The position numbers and the translations under genes are program-made. DNA of 64,000 bases from Marinobacter sp. es.042. GTDB taxonomy: Bacteria; Pseudomonadota; Gammaproteobacteria; Pseudomonadales; Oleiphilaceae. Shown in pieces: positions 28,901 through 37,599 of this stretch. The stretch lies in contig NZ_LT897781.1 in assembly GCF_900188315.1 (NCBI RefSeq), positions 1,922,001 through 1,986,000 on the forward strand. Direction: 5' to 3'. Position 1 is the first letter of the stretch, and every line of letters begins with the position of its first letter. The notes below the pieces were generated by a model that ran no database searches, was not told the origin of the DNA, and was given only the letters and a program-made list of their open reading frames with translations.

Positions 28901-31900
28901 AGCGACTGCCCCTGGGCCGTGGCAGAGCGAATGCCCAGACCGGTGTTCCTCAAACGGGCACGGTACTGATAGCTCACAGTGGCGCCATCAGTCTGCTGGC
29001 TCAGCAATTCGTAGGAGCAGATAAATAGAGTTTGCCCGGCCGACTCATTATCCCGGTTCACCATCTGCACCGCCGGGGTCAGTGTGCCCTCGAAAGTGGG
29101 GTCGGCACTGACGGCCGTCGCAAACTGCAGGTGATAGCTGGCATCGCCATCGATCTCGCAATCATCCTGGCCACGAACCCGAACCTTCTGGGGCTCGGAC
29201 CAGTTCTCCGGCGTGAATTCCAGATACGCCTGTTCGTTAACGATCTGCCCTTCACCGGTATCCGATACCGACAGGTTCAGCAGCACGGTGGTACCGGCAC
29301 GGGGAGCATCGTCCAGCACCACGTCAAACTCGGCCTCGGTGACGCCGTATTCATCGGTCACCGCCTCGGTGACCGGGGTGACGCGAGCGGCGATTTCCCG
29401 GTCGGATTTGCGGATCACACAGCAGGCTTCCACGCGAACCGAACTGGTGTTGTCTTCGATCACCGCAGACACCGCGTAGGTGCCCACCGGCAGGCTGTCG
29501 ATGTTCCAGCTGTAACGGTCACCCTCACCCTCGGCACTTTCGGGCAGGTCGGCGACAATCAGGTTGGTGTCGTTGTAGTACAGGCTGATGCGGGCATCGC
29601 TGTCCGGGTCCTGATCCACCCACTGAATCTCGATGTTGCCGCCGTAGGTATCCACGGTGGTGTCTGGCAGCACAAAACTCAGCGTCGGTGCATCGTCGAT
29701 ACCGTCCTTGTTGGTAAAGAACCGCTGAACCGGAGACCAGCCACTGGCCAGGCCACCGGCGTCCACCGCCCGGGCGCGCCAGTAATAGGTCTGGTGATTT
29801 TGCAGCGGCGCTGCCACCGTCCAGGACAGGGCATCCACCACGGCGGAAGCCAGCGGGGTTTCCAGCAGATCGTCCTGGTACAGCTCGAACTCGTAGGACA
29901 CCGCATCGCCATTGGGATCGGTGACCGGGTGTACCGACAGGGTCGGCGTCAGCACTTCCACCCAGGCCTGGTCCGCAGGGTTGTCCAACGTGGGTGTACC
30001 GGGTGGCTGCGCATCGATGTACATCTCGAAGCTGGCTGTCACCCAAGGACCCTGAGCAGAACCATCATCGGCCTTGGCGCGCCAGTAGTAACGCTGCCCT
30101 TCCCGCAGGCCATTAGCCGACCAGGAGGTTTCACCATTCACGCCCTCGGCCACGGTGCCGGAGGTTTGCAGCGCCTGGCTGTCAAAGGTGTTCACTTCAT
30201 CGATTTCGAACCAGTAGTCCAGGCTACGGCGCTCCGGATCGTGGGCGTTGCCCACCACTAGCGTGGCGCTGCTGCCCATTACCACCTCGCCCTCCATCGG
30301 CGACACCACCGTCGGCGCACCCGGTGCCAGGTTGGAGGTAGAAACAATAAAGGTGGCCGGGTCAGACACCCGCGTGGCGCCATGCTCATCGGTGGCCACG
30401 GCAATCCAGAAGTACAGCTGGCCGTTGATCAGCGGGGTGGACACCGTCCAGGCGGTTTGCCCCTGCTCGCCCTGAGCCAGGCCACTGACCTGTGCCACCG
30501 GGTTGCTGAAGTCCGCGTCGTCCTCAGCGAAAACCTGGAACTGGTATGTCAGGGCATCGCCATCGATGTCGGCGCTGTTGTTGGTGATCAGCGTCGGGGT
30601 CAGGGTATCCACCAGGGTCTGGTCCGATGGTTTGCTGACGGTAAACGCGGTGGGCGCATCGTTGGCAGTGTTGACAAAGAACCGGCCATTCACCCACTCA
30701 CTGGCGCCCGCCGCCGTGCGGGCATTCACCCGCCAGAAGTAGTGGGTGTTGTCATTCAGGGCACTGCCGGCGTCGCTGCCCATCACCACCTCGGTGGTGC
30801 CGGTGCCTTCGGGTACGCCGTTGGCGGCGGCCACCTGGCGGGTCATGCTTTCGTCTTCGTACACCTCAAAGGTGTAATCCACGCTGCCAATGTTGGCGTC
30901 GTGGGCGCCATTGGTCACCTGCAGGGTGGGCGTCAGGCTGGTGACTTCGGCGCCAAAGGCCGGCGTGGCCAATTGGGGTTCCGCAGGAGCCAGTTCGGCC
31001 ACGGTGGGGTCGGATTCGCGCAGGAACTCGTCCTTGTCGGTAATGCCGTCACCGTCAAAGTCACCGGTGCCGTCACGGGTCAGGTCGCCGAATTGTTCGA
31101 TTTCCCAGGCGTCGTCCATGCCATCGCCGTCGCGATCGGTTTCCGGGAACACCACCACCTTGGCGGTTTGCAGAGCCGACAGCTCACCGTCGGATGCACT
31201 GAATTCCAGCACATAGGTGCCCGCCTGCCCTACCTGTGGGAACCAGCTCAGCACACCCTGGCCATTGCCTTTGTCCTGGAAGGTCGCGCCCGCCGGCAGG
31301 TTCAGGGCCGACAGCGTGGGTGTGGTTTTGTTCGGATCGCTGGCCTGCACCAGAAAACCCACCTGCCCGGTTTCGTAGGTGGTGTAGTTGGCAATGTGCT
31401 GAATCACCGGGGGCTCGTTGGCTTTCAGCTGACCACCGAAGGTGAGTGTGTAGCCGGTGCCGCCGGTGGTGTCGAAAATGTTCAGGAAGTAATCGTAATG
31501 AATCTTGTCGTCCTGAATGGTTTTGGACAGCCAGTAGTTAGCCGGGCTGAGCACCTTGCCATCGGCACGCACCACGCTGGTCAGGGATTCGGTGCCCTCG
31601 TACGGGTCGGTTACCTTGATGTGCACCGGGCCCGGAGTAGCGGTGTTGGAAAGTGTGCGGTTAATGCCGGAGCCGCCGGTAACCGCGCCACCCAGGGAGC
31701 CACTCTGGGAAGTGACCGCCAGGCAGTCACTGCAATCCGGCTGGTTGGTGCCGGTGTGCTCGGATTCGTACACCCGCACCGAATCGCCATCCTGCGCCAG
31801 GAAGTCCCGCACGGCGTCCCGGCCGGGCAGGTCCACTTTTACATCCCGCAGCAGGAAGTGGGTGTTGACCGCTTCAATCAGGGAGGTCAGTTCACCGCCG

Positions 31901-32790
31901 AATTCATCGGCGTGGGTAAAGGAAGCATTGAACTCGGTAAAACGGCCGGTGAGCGAGGTTTCCATCACCCAGCGCCCGGTGGTGTTGGATTCGGCCGGAA
32001 TGGTGCCGAAGTTCAGCAGCAGGGTTTTGTTCACCGGCGCATCGTCGACAAAGCTGCCGGTAATCAGGAAGTCCACCAGCAGGCCCCGTTCGTTTTCTAC
32101 GATCTTCGGCTGGGCGGATTCAATCTTCACGCTGTGGGCCGCGCCACTGCCATTGTTGGCCACGCGCACGCCCAGGTTGTAGGGCTCTACCGGTTCGATT
32201 TCAGAGGTAAAGGGGTTGTCGCCATTCACTTCTGAAGGCAGGAAGTAATCCAGTACCAGGTTGGGCTGGGGCTTGACCACGATGGTATCTGGCGCCACTT
32301 CGATGGTCTGGCTTTCGCCACCGTAGGTGAAGGACAGGCTGGCACCCACGTAATACAGGCGTCCCGCGCCGTCATCACCGCCGGCACCCACCGTCGGAAC
32401 AATCAGCCAGCGCAGCTCGCCTACCTCGGCGGGGTCGATCACGCCATCGGTAATCGCACCGTCGTCACCCTCGCTGAGGGAGCTGATGTTGTTGTGGGCA
32501 TCCAGGGAAATAAAGAAAGCCGCGGAGCTGTGGCTGGGGTTCGAGGAAGCCACCACGGTGTTGCCGTCGCTATCCTCAAACTCGATATTGATGTTGATGT
32601 TTTCCAACGGCATGGAATCCAAGCTGTTGATAATGCGCATATTGGCTTCAAACGCCTGCCGCTCCAGAGTCAGCTCCTGAGCGATCTCGATTTTTACCAC
32701 CGCACACAAGGATTCCTGGGCATGAACATTGGCTGCGAACAACGCCATCCATGCGAACCACCAGACTCCTACTACTCGCGTCGCCTTCAT
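25990..32790 (-). CDS. Giant exported protein with Ig-like, FN3-like and beta-helix modules
   Basis: A 2266-residue protein with a Sec signal (hydrophobic WWFAWMALFAANVHA, cut near residue 25). Modules in order: a unique N-terminal region to about 475; an Ig-like domain ending near 570; an acidic calcium-binding stretch (DRDGDGMDDAWE, then DFDGDGITDKDEF); five or more FN3/Ig-like units with recurring LTPTL phrases to about 1060; a Calx-beta-like unit; then alternating Ig-like units (QWVPG, QWTPS, NWTPT) and two homologous right-handed beta-helix-like blocks (NNTLVNNHVGVAV and NNTLVGNRIGLRV are equivalent). It ends in an aromatic amphipathic tail (FFDWLADKLWDLLSKFSWF). The ATG follows GGAAGC. 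It is probably surface-exposed or secreted; its function is unknown. It is the last gene of the leftward cluster. Confidence 0.85.
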   Translation of the reverse strand: MKATRVVGVWWFAWMALFAANVHAQESLCAVVKIEIAQELTLERQAFEANMRIINSLDSMPLENININIEFEDSDGNTVVASSNPSHSSAAFFISLDAHNNISSLSEGDDGAITDGVIDPAEVGELRWLIVPTVGAGGDDGAGRLYYVGASLSFTYGGESQTIEVAPDTIVVKPQPNLVLDYFLPSEVNGDNPFTSEIEPVEPYNLGVRVANNGSGAAHSVKIESAQPKIVENERGLLVDFLITGSFVDDAPVNKTLLLNFGTIPAESNTTGRWVMETSLTGRFTEFNASFTHADEFGGELTSLIEAVNTHFLLRDVKVDLPGRDAVRDFLAQDGDSVRVYESEHTGTNQPDCSDCLAVTSQSGSLGGAVTGGSGINRTLSNTATPGPVHIKVTDPYEGTESLTSVVRADGKVLSPANYWLSKTIQDDKIHYDYFLNIFDTTGGTGYTLTFGGQLKANEPPVIQHIANYTTYETGQVGFLVQASDPNKTTPTLSALNLPAGATFQDKGNGQGVLSWFPQVGQAGTYVLEFSASDGELSALQTAKVVVFPETDRDGDGMDDAWEIEQFGDLTRDGTGDFDGDGITDKDEFLRESDPTVAELAPAEPQLATPAFGAEVTSLTPTLQVTNGAHDANIGSVDYTFEVYEDESMTRQVAAANGVPEGTGTTEVVMGSDAGSALNDNTHYFWRVNARTAAGASEWVNGRFFVNTANDAPTAFTVSKPSDQTLVDTLTPTLITNNSADIDGDALTYQFQVFAEDDADFSNPVAQVSGLAQGEQGQTAWTVSTPLINGQLYFWIAVATDEHGATRVSDPATFIVSTSNLAPGAPTVVSPMEGEVVMGSSATLVVGNAHDPERRSLDYWFEIDEVNTFDSQALQTSGTVAEGVNGETSWSANGLREGQRYYWRAKADDGSAQGPWVTASFEMYIDAQPPGTPTLDNPADQAWVEVLTPTLSVHPVTDPNGDAVSYEFELYQDDLLETPLASAVVDALSWTVAAPLQNHQTYYWRARAVDAGGLASGWSPVQRFFTNKDGIDDAPTLSFVLPDTTVDTYGGNIEIQWVDQDPDSDARISLYYNDTNLIVADLPESAEGEGDRYSWNIDSLPVGTYAVSAVIEDNTSSVRVEACCVIRKSDREIAARVTPVTEAVTDEYGVTEAEFDVVLDDAPRAGTTVLLNLSVSDTGEGQIVNEQAYLEFTPENWSEPQKVRVRGQDDCEIDGDASYHLQFATAVSADPTFEGTLTPAVQMVNRDNESAGQTLFICSYELLSQQTDGATVSYQYRARLRNTGLGIRSATAQGQSLSSELALVSGSSLTFPAVAQGSSAWSEGSVTVSAPVGVTPNLAALEWMIQGEAPSIVSSAPGDAMDGQEYTYQVIASGQPGDVFTFSLLDAPEGMIIDAASGLIQWVPGMDQQGRHTVVVEVRDQLGGVSQQTFAVDVSPNGSIARVYTVDPSTDATADFASLADAVAALPNTFVRPIVIRARSSAGAVDSSPVRIDNAGTTADMPLSIILESSYHLSVDAAASGARALSVAVPHVSVAGEGGQISLRNNGFDEAVAVEVSGGVEGSEVFLDRLTIRGDISGTPARAAGILVQGAVSTVVVRNNEVSGFTAQTGGYGLSLSGRTFAYNNTLVNNHVGVAVNRATGGLWNTLSVNNERDYLAGSGEWPAGGNNLSLDATSPQANFRERTVEFVDAQNANVQLAPWDSAAVGQGADLSTISQYPFAVDLRMEPRQSPWDIGAHTVGEVSNWPPFIESEAVTLVEQGNTYEYAVVATDNDGDSLTYALASGPQGMTVDAASGVVQWTPSESQVGDYPVTIEVSDGRGGMATQTFELIVSPAGSNGARLVTVNTDPAAGADYTSLQAALAAEAAEAGDMAHPLLIRAQASTGLVDTTPVVIDGFNTSADKPITIVLEAGYQLQVDALQNDVYGIRIRDNHVNVRGTGGSIWVRNNGYDAVGGVIVEQQDAGSTVVLDALRIAGTVTGDPSRGSGIEAADPDAVYVLRNNVVTGFTGSYVNHGIHTAGPAFVYNNTLVGNRIGLRVEHGESQVFNNLAVNYQTDYVSWAAAWTVTGNNVGSDDSSPDSAFRNREVIFVDASANNYALAPWDTGALGQGVNLSATEHFAFNVDATGAQRQNPWDAGALMVGEVNNWPPFIISEPKTEARTKKLYSYTVTAEDQDGDSLIYSLVSAPSGMVIDSSLGLINWTPTKNQSGTFEVVVLVEDGFGGSDQQSFSVDVAKTGPNPGSIFDFGNFFDWLADKLWDLLSKFSWF

Positions 32791-32989
32791 GCTTACTGCT
32801 TCCTTTGAACACTGCTTATCAAATGGGGTTTATACGCTCTTCCCGTACCCACCTAAACCATGAAATACTAAACGGGGCCCCGCCCTCTTCGCTTACGGAG
32901 CTTGTTTCGCCTTTAACAAGAACGAGCAATTCGTTCGCGAACAAGCTCAAGCTTTTTCAGATTAACAACGGAAAATTCATCTTTTTACG

Positions 32990-33559
32990 TCAATCACAGT
33001 ATCCGCTGTCAATGTCAAACTGTGAGAATCTCTCCCTAACACCAAGGTAAAACTTCTGCTTTTCAATAGGCAGCGATTTCACATAATGGTCGATATTCTT
33101 GATAAGCTTTTCATTACAGCTTGTTGCAGCCGCGGTGGCGGCAAACCTGAAAAATCGATCTTCTCCAATCTCTTTTCTGAAAACATTTATCACTTCTTCG
33201 CTCTCAAATCTGGCCAACAGAAAAAGTAAATTCTTATACGATGAGTCTCTATATTTAATTTGCTCTAAAGCAAAATAAAAAATCTCTTCTTTTTCGTCTA
33301 TCAAACCATTATCTGAGGCTTGAAAAAGGCTATCTGCCACTTTAATCCTATATGATCTAAAGGCTATGGATTTGCATCTAATATGCAAATACTTTTCCCA
33401 CTCCGCTTGAAAGAATTCAGCTTCCTCTTCACTGATTCCGCCCCGTAGCATAGAGTCAATTTCACTTTCCTTTCGGGAAAACACACTATCTTCCTCACAC
33501 TCAGAAGCAAACGAAAAACCAACATTTAAAATAAGCACTAAAAAAAACAAAGCTCGCAC
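32990..33559 (-). CDS. Small exported protein, candidate immunity partner of the RHS protein
   Basis: About 189 residues, no family recognised. It has a clear Sec signal (RALFFLVLILNVGFSFAS, cleavage near residue 19) and an acidic, mostly helical mature part with four Cys. The GTG at 33559 is preferred: GGGGAG lies 8 bp before it, inside the end of the RHS gene, and the gap to the RHS stop is 2 bp; a TTG two codons earlier is possible. Base composition is much more AT-rich than in the rest of the window and matches the RHS tip just upstream. A small gene tightly coupled to an RHS tip is the normal position of an immunity gene; that role is inferred. Confidence 0.72.
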   Translation of the reverse strand: MRALFFLVLILNVGFSFASECEEDSVFSRKESEIDSMLRGGISEEEAEFFQAEWEKYLHIRCKSIAFRSYRIKVADSLFQASDNGLIDEKEEIFYFALEQIKYRDSSYKNLLFLLARFESEEVINVFRKEIGEDRFFRFAATAAATSCNEKLIKNIDHYVKSLPIEKQKFYLGVRERFSQFDIDSGYCD

Positions 33560-33561
33560 AA

Positions 33562-36500
33562 TCAAAACTCCCCAAGCTTGTAGATCGGAACCCTGATCGA
33601 ATCGTAGTAGTTATCTACCAACTCTTCGGTCTCATAATTTTCCGTATAATCATAAGACCAATATATCTTTTCTACCTTCCCACATTCCAGTTGCTTTTCT
33701 GCCTCACAGTAAGCCTTATAATCGTATAAACGCTCAAAAACTTCATAAACAAATATATGAAGGTTTGTGTATTTTACTTTCCAAACCTCAAATGAAACTC
33801 CAAAACCTATTTTCAGTTTTGGTTTGTTCCAAGGATCCTCTATGTCAAGCCCCATAGAAGGACCCGCCATAAATATCTCATACTTAGTATACTGGGAGAG
33901 TATCTCCCTTTTTTCTCGCCTGAACCTGGACTTATGCTGATCAACAAGGAAATGCTCGCACTTTTCATTAGACAACAATCCGAGCGGATCAAAAAACCGA
34001 AGAGGATTAGATCGAGAGTAAGTATAGTAATTAATATCTGAGGTAAGACCCAAGGGATCAGATTGAATATAGCGACCTAACTCAGGGTCATAATCCCTAA
34101 AATAATTGTGATGCAACCCCGTCTCCTGATCAAAATACTGCCCCGGCAACCTCAGATTATTTTTGACCGCTATGATAGACGGTTTTGCATCCCCGAACGC
34201 GGTGTAAGTCACAGCCCATACCACCTCACCAGAGGTAGCCAGCATGCGCTGGGGCGTACCCAAATGGCTGTTCTGATAAAAATACACCTGTCCGCCATCC
34301 CGTTGGAACAGAGGATTGGTCATCCAGGTGGAGTTGGCGGTGTACTGGTATTCCTTGATCAGCTCGCCGGTGCTTGAGTACTCACCGACAAGGCCTGATT
34401 GGTTATAGAAGAAGTAGGTTTTGACACCGCCCACCTCTTTCCATAGTCGGTGGCCGAAGGGGTTGTAGCCGTAACGGGCGATGACCTGATTATTGGTGTC
34501 TTCCACGCGAACCAGTCGCTCCTGGTTGTTGTAAAAGTAGTAAGTGGTTTCCCCAGACACAGTCTTCTGGGTCATGTGGCCGTTAGCGTTGTACTGGTAG
34601 GTGGTGTCGCTTTGCCCGGTGAGCTGGTTGGCGCTGTTGTACTGCCAACTGGTGTCGCCGTTGTGGCTGGTGCGGTTACCTACACCGTCGTAGTCAAAGC
34701 TTTCATCGTTGGCGACGGGGTAATCGGCGCTGGTCAGACGATAGAGGTCATCGTAGCCATAGAGTGTGTCGCCGTCCTCGCCTGTCTGACTCAGAATATT
34801 GCCCACCGGATCGTACCCGTAGAGCACGCTCATCAAGGCGCTCTGGGCAGGGTCCAGCAGGGTGTTGGATTCCATACGCTGCAGGCCGTCATACTGGCGC
34901 TGGATCACGCTGCCGCCGGGCAGATTGATCTGCGTGGGCTGGGTCCATTCGTAATTGCTGAAGCTCACAAGCCCCACCCCGGGAATCTCGACGCTCTTGA
35001 CCTGTCCGTTCGCATCGTAGGTGTAGGCGTAGGTGATGCCTTCCGGGTTGGTGTAGGTGGCGATGTTACCGGCGGCGTCGTAGGTGTAGCTGATGTTTTT
35101 GGTGAACGGGCCAAAGTCGGTACTGGCGGTTTTTAGCTGACCTACCTCATCGTAGGTGTAGCTGCCGCTGGTTTCCCCGTCGTCATAGGACGTAAGCTGG
35201 CCCAGATCGTTGTAACCGAGGTTGACCAATTTGGCGGGCACGGAGTCGTTGACGGTGTCGAAGAACTCGATGCCGGTCAGTTCGTCGGCATCGTTGTAGC
35301 TGTAGACCACCTTCTCACCGTTGGGCGTGATTTCGGTTTTCAGATTGCCGTTGGCGTCGTAGCTATAGGTTCGGCGGGAGACGTGTCCAGGCTCCCGGCT
35401 GCGTTCTTCTGCCAGCACTTGATTGTTGCCGTTGTATTCAAAACGGGTCTCCCGGCCTTCCGGGTCGGTCACTTTAATCAGGTTGCCATGGCTGTCGTAG
35501 GCCAGCCGGGTAATGCCGCCAATGGCGTCGGTGATCTCGGTCAGGCGTCCAAGCCCGTCATAGGTGCGCTGCTCGGTGTTGCTGTTGGCGTCGGTCTGCT
35601 GGGTGATCTGGCCTAACGGGTCCACAGTCAGCTGCGTTTTGGACTGCTTGCCGTCGTACTGGTCGGTGATGCTTTTCAGGCGGGAGCCGGAAGTGTATTC
35701 GAACGTTTGCTCGAATGTGGGGTACTGAGTAGAGGCCAGGCGCCCCGCCTGGTAGTTCTGGACGGTAGTGTTGCCATTCGGATCGGTGATCTGCTTCGGC
35801 AGACCCTTCGCGTTCATAGTCACTTCGGTGGTGGCGTTTTTCGCATCTTTGAACACAAAGGTGCGAGTCTCCCGGTCGTATTCCGTGGCCACGGTTTCAT
35901 TCTTGGCGTTGGTGACCGCCACCTGCTCATTCAGCGCGTTGTAGCTGAAGGTGGTGACCGCCAGGTTCGGCCAGGTGGTGGTTTTCTTGTTACCGGCTGC
36001 GTCGTAGGCGTGCTTGGTGATGCGCCCGATGCCATCCACTTGCTCGGTCAGGTTGCCGGCGGCGTCGTAGGTGTAACTTTCCAATACGCCCTTGGCTGTG
36101 GTTTCGGTAAGCACCTGCCCCAGCACATTGTGGGTGTAGGCGGCGGTGTTATTTTCGGCATCGGTAAAGGAACTGACGTTGCCGTACTGGTCGAACCGCT
36201 CGGTGGTGAACGCATCGCCAGTGTTGGCATCGCCCACCCAGGTAGTAATGCGAGTGAGCAAGTCCGGGTAGCTGTAGCGAACGGTCTGTTGCTCGGGCGT
36301 GCCGACGGCCTGGCGGATTTCAGTCACCCGGCCTTTGCTGTCGTAATCCCATTCGGTGCGCGCACCTAGCTGGTCAACGTAAGCCGTGTTGAACCTGCCA
36401 TCGGCGGAGTATTCCCAGGTTTCGGTGGTGCCGTCTGGGTGAGTGACTGTTTCCAGTTTGCCGAGGGCGTTTTTCTCATAACGGATTTCGTCACCGGCGG

Positions 36501-37599
36501 CGTTGATGGTGCGGTAGTCAAGCTCGGTGCCCAACCTTTTTGAGGTCAGCTCGCCGTTGATGGTTTGCTGATAACGCAGGCTGTCTGTGCCCGGGTTCGG
36601 AGAATTGTCGTACAGGGCCTCGCGTACAGAGCCATCCGGCCCCGTGATGGTGCGACGGAACTGGTCTTTCGCCTTGTCATACTGGTACTGGTATACGGTT
36701 TGCAGTTGGTCTGCGGTGGTTTCCGTCACGCTGTTCTGGTCATAAGCGTACTGGGTGACGTTGCCGTTGGGGTCTGCGATGGTTTTGAGTTTGCCCTTGG
36801 CAGTGTAGGTGTACTGCCAATCCTGCCCGCGAACATCATTCACGGTAACGAGCTGGCTGTCCGTGTTGTAGGTGTAGGTCACCGAACGGCCAGTGTAATC
36901 CGTTACTGTGGCAGGGCGATTACTGGTGCCGTCGTAGGTGATGGTCAGTAGCAGGTTGCCGAAATGGTCCTGAATCTGGCTCGGGCGGTTCTGAGCATCA
37001 CGAATAATGGTGTTCTGATAAAGGGCGTTGCCGTAGGCGTCGATGTGGCCCCGGACGGCGGCGCCTCCGTTAACGCCGGTTTGGGCAGGGGTTTCCGGTA
37101 CATAGCGAACCCAGTTGCCAGCGGCATCGCGCCAGACAATGGCGCTTTCACTTAGCTCGACGCGCTCGCCGAGGGCTTCATTACCGGATATCAGTGTCTG
37201 ACCCTCAGCGCTGGAGCCGACCTGCTGGTCAAACACGGCTTTGAAGCGCTCCACCTCACCATGCAGGACGTACCATGGGCCATCCTCACCGGTTCCGGTG
37301 GCTGGCGGGCGACTGATGACGGACTGCCACTGCTTGTTCCATGTCCATTTGCCGTCGATCCACTCGCGGGAAATCGCCAGGTCATCGCCAAAGCTGGCGA
37401 TGCGCAGGTCAACGTAGTGCGCGTCCAGCCCGATGCGTTTGCTGGCCGGCGACTGCTGAATCGTTTCGATGCCGGGCATGGCCTGCACGACGGCACTGAG
37501 GAGAAACAGGAACGCAAACCTGAGCGAGTTCTTGATGGACATTACTTCAGTCATCCTTGAACGGGTCCTTGAAAATAGTCTGGTTGTTGGCGATTTCAT
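33562..37599 (-). CDS. Secreted RHS/YD-repeat protein with variable C-terminal tip
   Basis: A 1345-residue YD-repeat protein. Many YD motifs (for example TYDGTSNRPATV, AYDSHGNLIKVTD, YGYNPFGHRLW) are followed by the RHS core (DYDPELGRYIQSDPLGL, YYTYSRSNPLRFFDPLGL). After the last DPLGL is a 137-residue tip of unknown fold, rich in Tyr, Lys and Glu, encoded in AT-rich DNA (33565-33975). RHS proteins form a shell that encloses such tips, often toxins. There is no PAAR or VgrG region. The first ATG (37599) overlaps the upstream stop (TGATG) with AGGGGGG before it; an ATG at 37542 would put the Sec signal (NSLRFAFLFLLSAVVQA) at the very N-terminus and may be the true start. Confidence 0.88.
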   Translation of the reverse strand: MKSPTTRLFSRTRSRMTEVMSIKNSLRFAFLFLLSAVVQAMPGIETIQQSPASKRIGLDAHYVDLRIASFGDDLAISREWIDGKWTWNKQWQSVISRPPATGTGEDGPWYVLHGEVERFKAVFDQQVGSSAEGQTLISGNEALGERVELSESAIVWRDAAGNWVRYVPETPAQTGVNGGAAVRGHIDAYGNALYQNTIIRDAQNRPSQIQDHFGNLLLTITYDGTSNRPATVTDYTGRSVTYTYNTDSQLVTVNDVRGQDWQYTYTAKGKLKTIADPNGNVTQYAYDQNSVTETTADQLQTVYQYQYDKAKDQFRRTITGPDGSVREALYDNSPNPGTDSLRYQQTINGELTSKRLGTELDYRTINAAGDEIRYEKNALGKLETVTHPDGTTETWEYSADGRFNTAYVDQLGARTEWDYDSKGRVTEIRQAVGTPEQQTVRYSYPDLLTRITTWVGDANTGDAFTTERFDQYGNVSSFTDAENNTAAYTHNVLGQVLTETTAKGVLESYTYDAAGNLTEQVDGIGRITKHAYDAAGNKKTTTWPNLAVTTFSYNALNEQVAVTNAKNETVATEYDRETRTFVFKDAKNATTEVTMNAKGLPKQITDPNGNTTVQNYQAGRLASTQYPTFEQTFEYTSGSRLKSITDQYDGKQSKTQLTVDPLGQITQQTDANSNTEQRTYDGLGRLTEITDAIGGITRLAYDSHGNLIKVTDPEGRETRFEYNGNNQVLAEERSREPGHVSRRTYSYDANGNLKTEITPNGEKVVYSYNDADELTGIEFFDTVNDSVPAKLVNLGYNDLGQLTSYDDGETSGSYTYDEVGQLKTASTDFGPFTKNISYTYDAAGNIATYTNPEGITYAYTYDANGQVKSVEIPGVGLVSFSNYEWTQPTQINLPGGSVIQRQYDGLQRMESNTLLDPAQSALMSVLYGYDPVGNILSQTGEDGDTLYGYDDLYRLTSADYPVANDESFDYDGVGNRTSHNGDTSWQYNSANQLTGQSDTTYQYNANGHMTQKTVSGETTYYFYNNQERLVRVEDTNNQVIARYGYNPFGHRLWKEVGGVKTYFFYNQSGLVGEYSSTGELIKEYQYTANSTWMTNPLFQRDGGQVYFYQNSHLGTPQRMLATSGEVVWAVTYTAFGDAKPSIIAVKNNLRLPGQYFDQETGLHHNYFRDYDPELGRYIQSDPLGLTSDINYYTYSRSNPLRFFDPLGLLSNEKCEHFLVDQHKSRFRREKREILSQYTKYEIFMAGPSMGLDIEDPWNKPKLKIGFGVSFEVWKVKYTNLHIFVYEVFERLYDYKAYCEAEKQLECGKVEKIYWSYDYTENYETEELVDNYYDSIRVPIYKLGEF

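Noticed and set aside
26995..32235. Several 400-600-codon plus-strand frames within the 2266-residue gene
   Set aside because: Rich in His, Gly and Arg with no recognisable domain; the minus frame has a signal peptide and repeated Ig-like and beta-helix modules.
32898..32948. Inverted repeat GAGCTTGTT/AACAAGCTC between the small exported gene and the 2266-residue gene
   Set aside because: Nine bp with a long loop and no T-run; too weak to call a terminator or operator.
33562..37599. RHS protein as a type VI secretion effector
   Set aside because: It has a Sec signal and no PAAR, VgrG or chaperone gene nearby.
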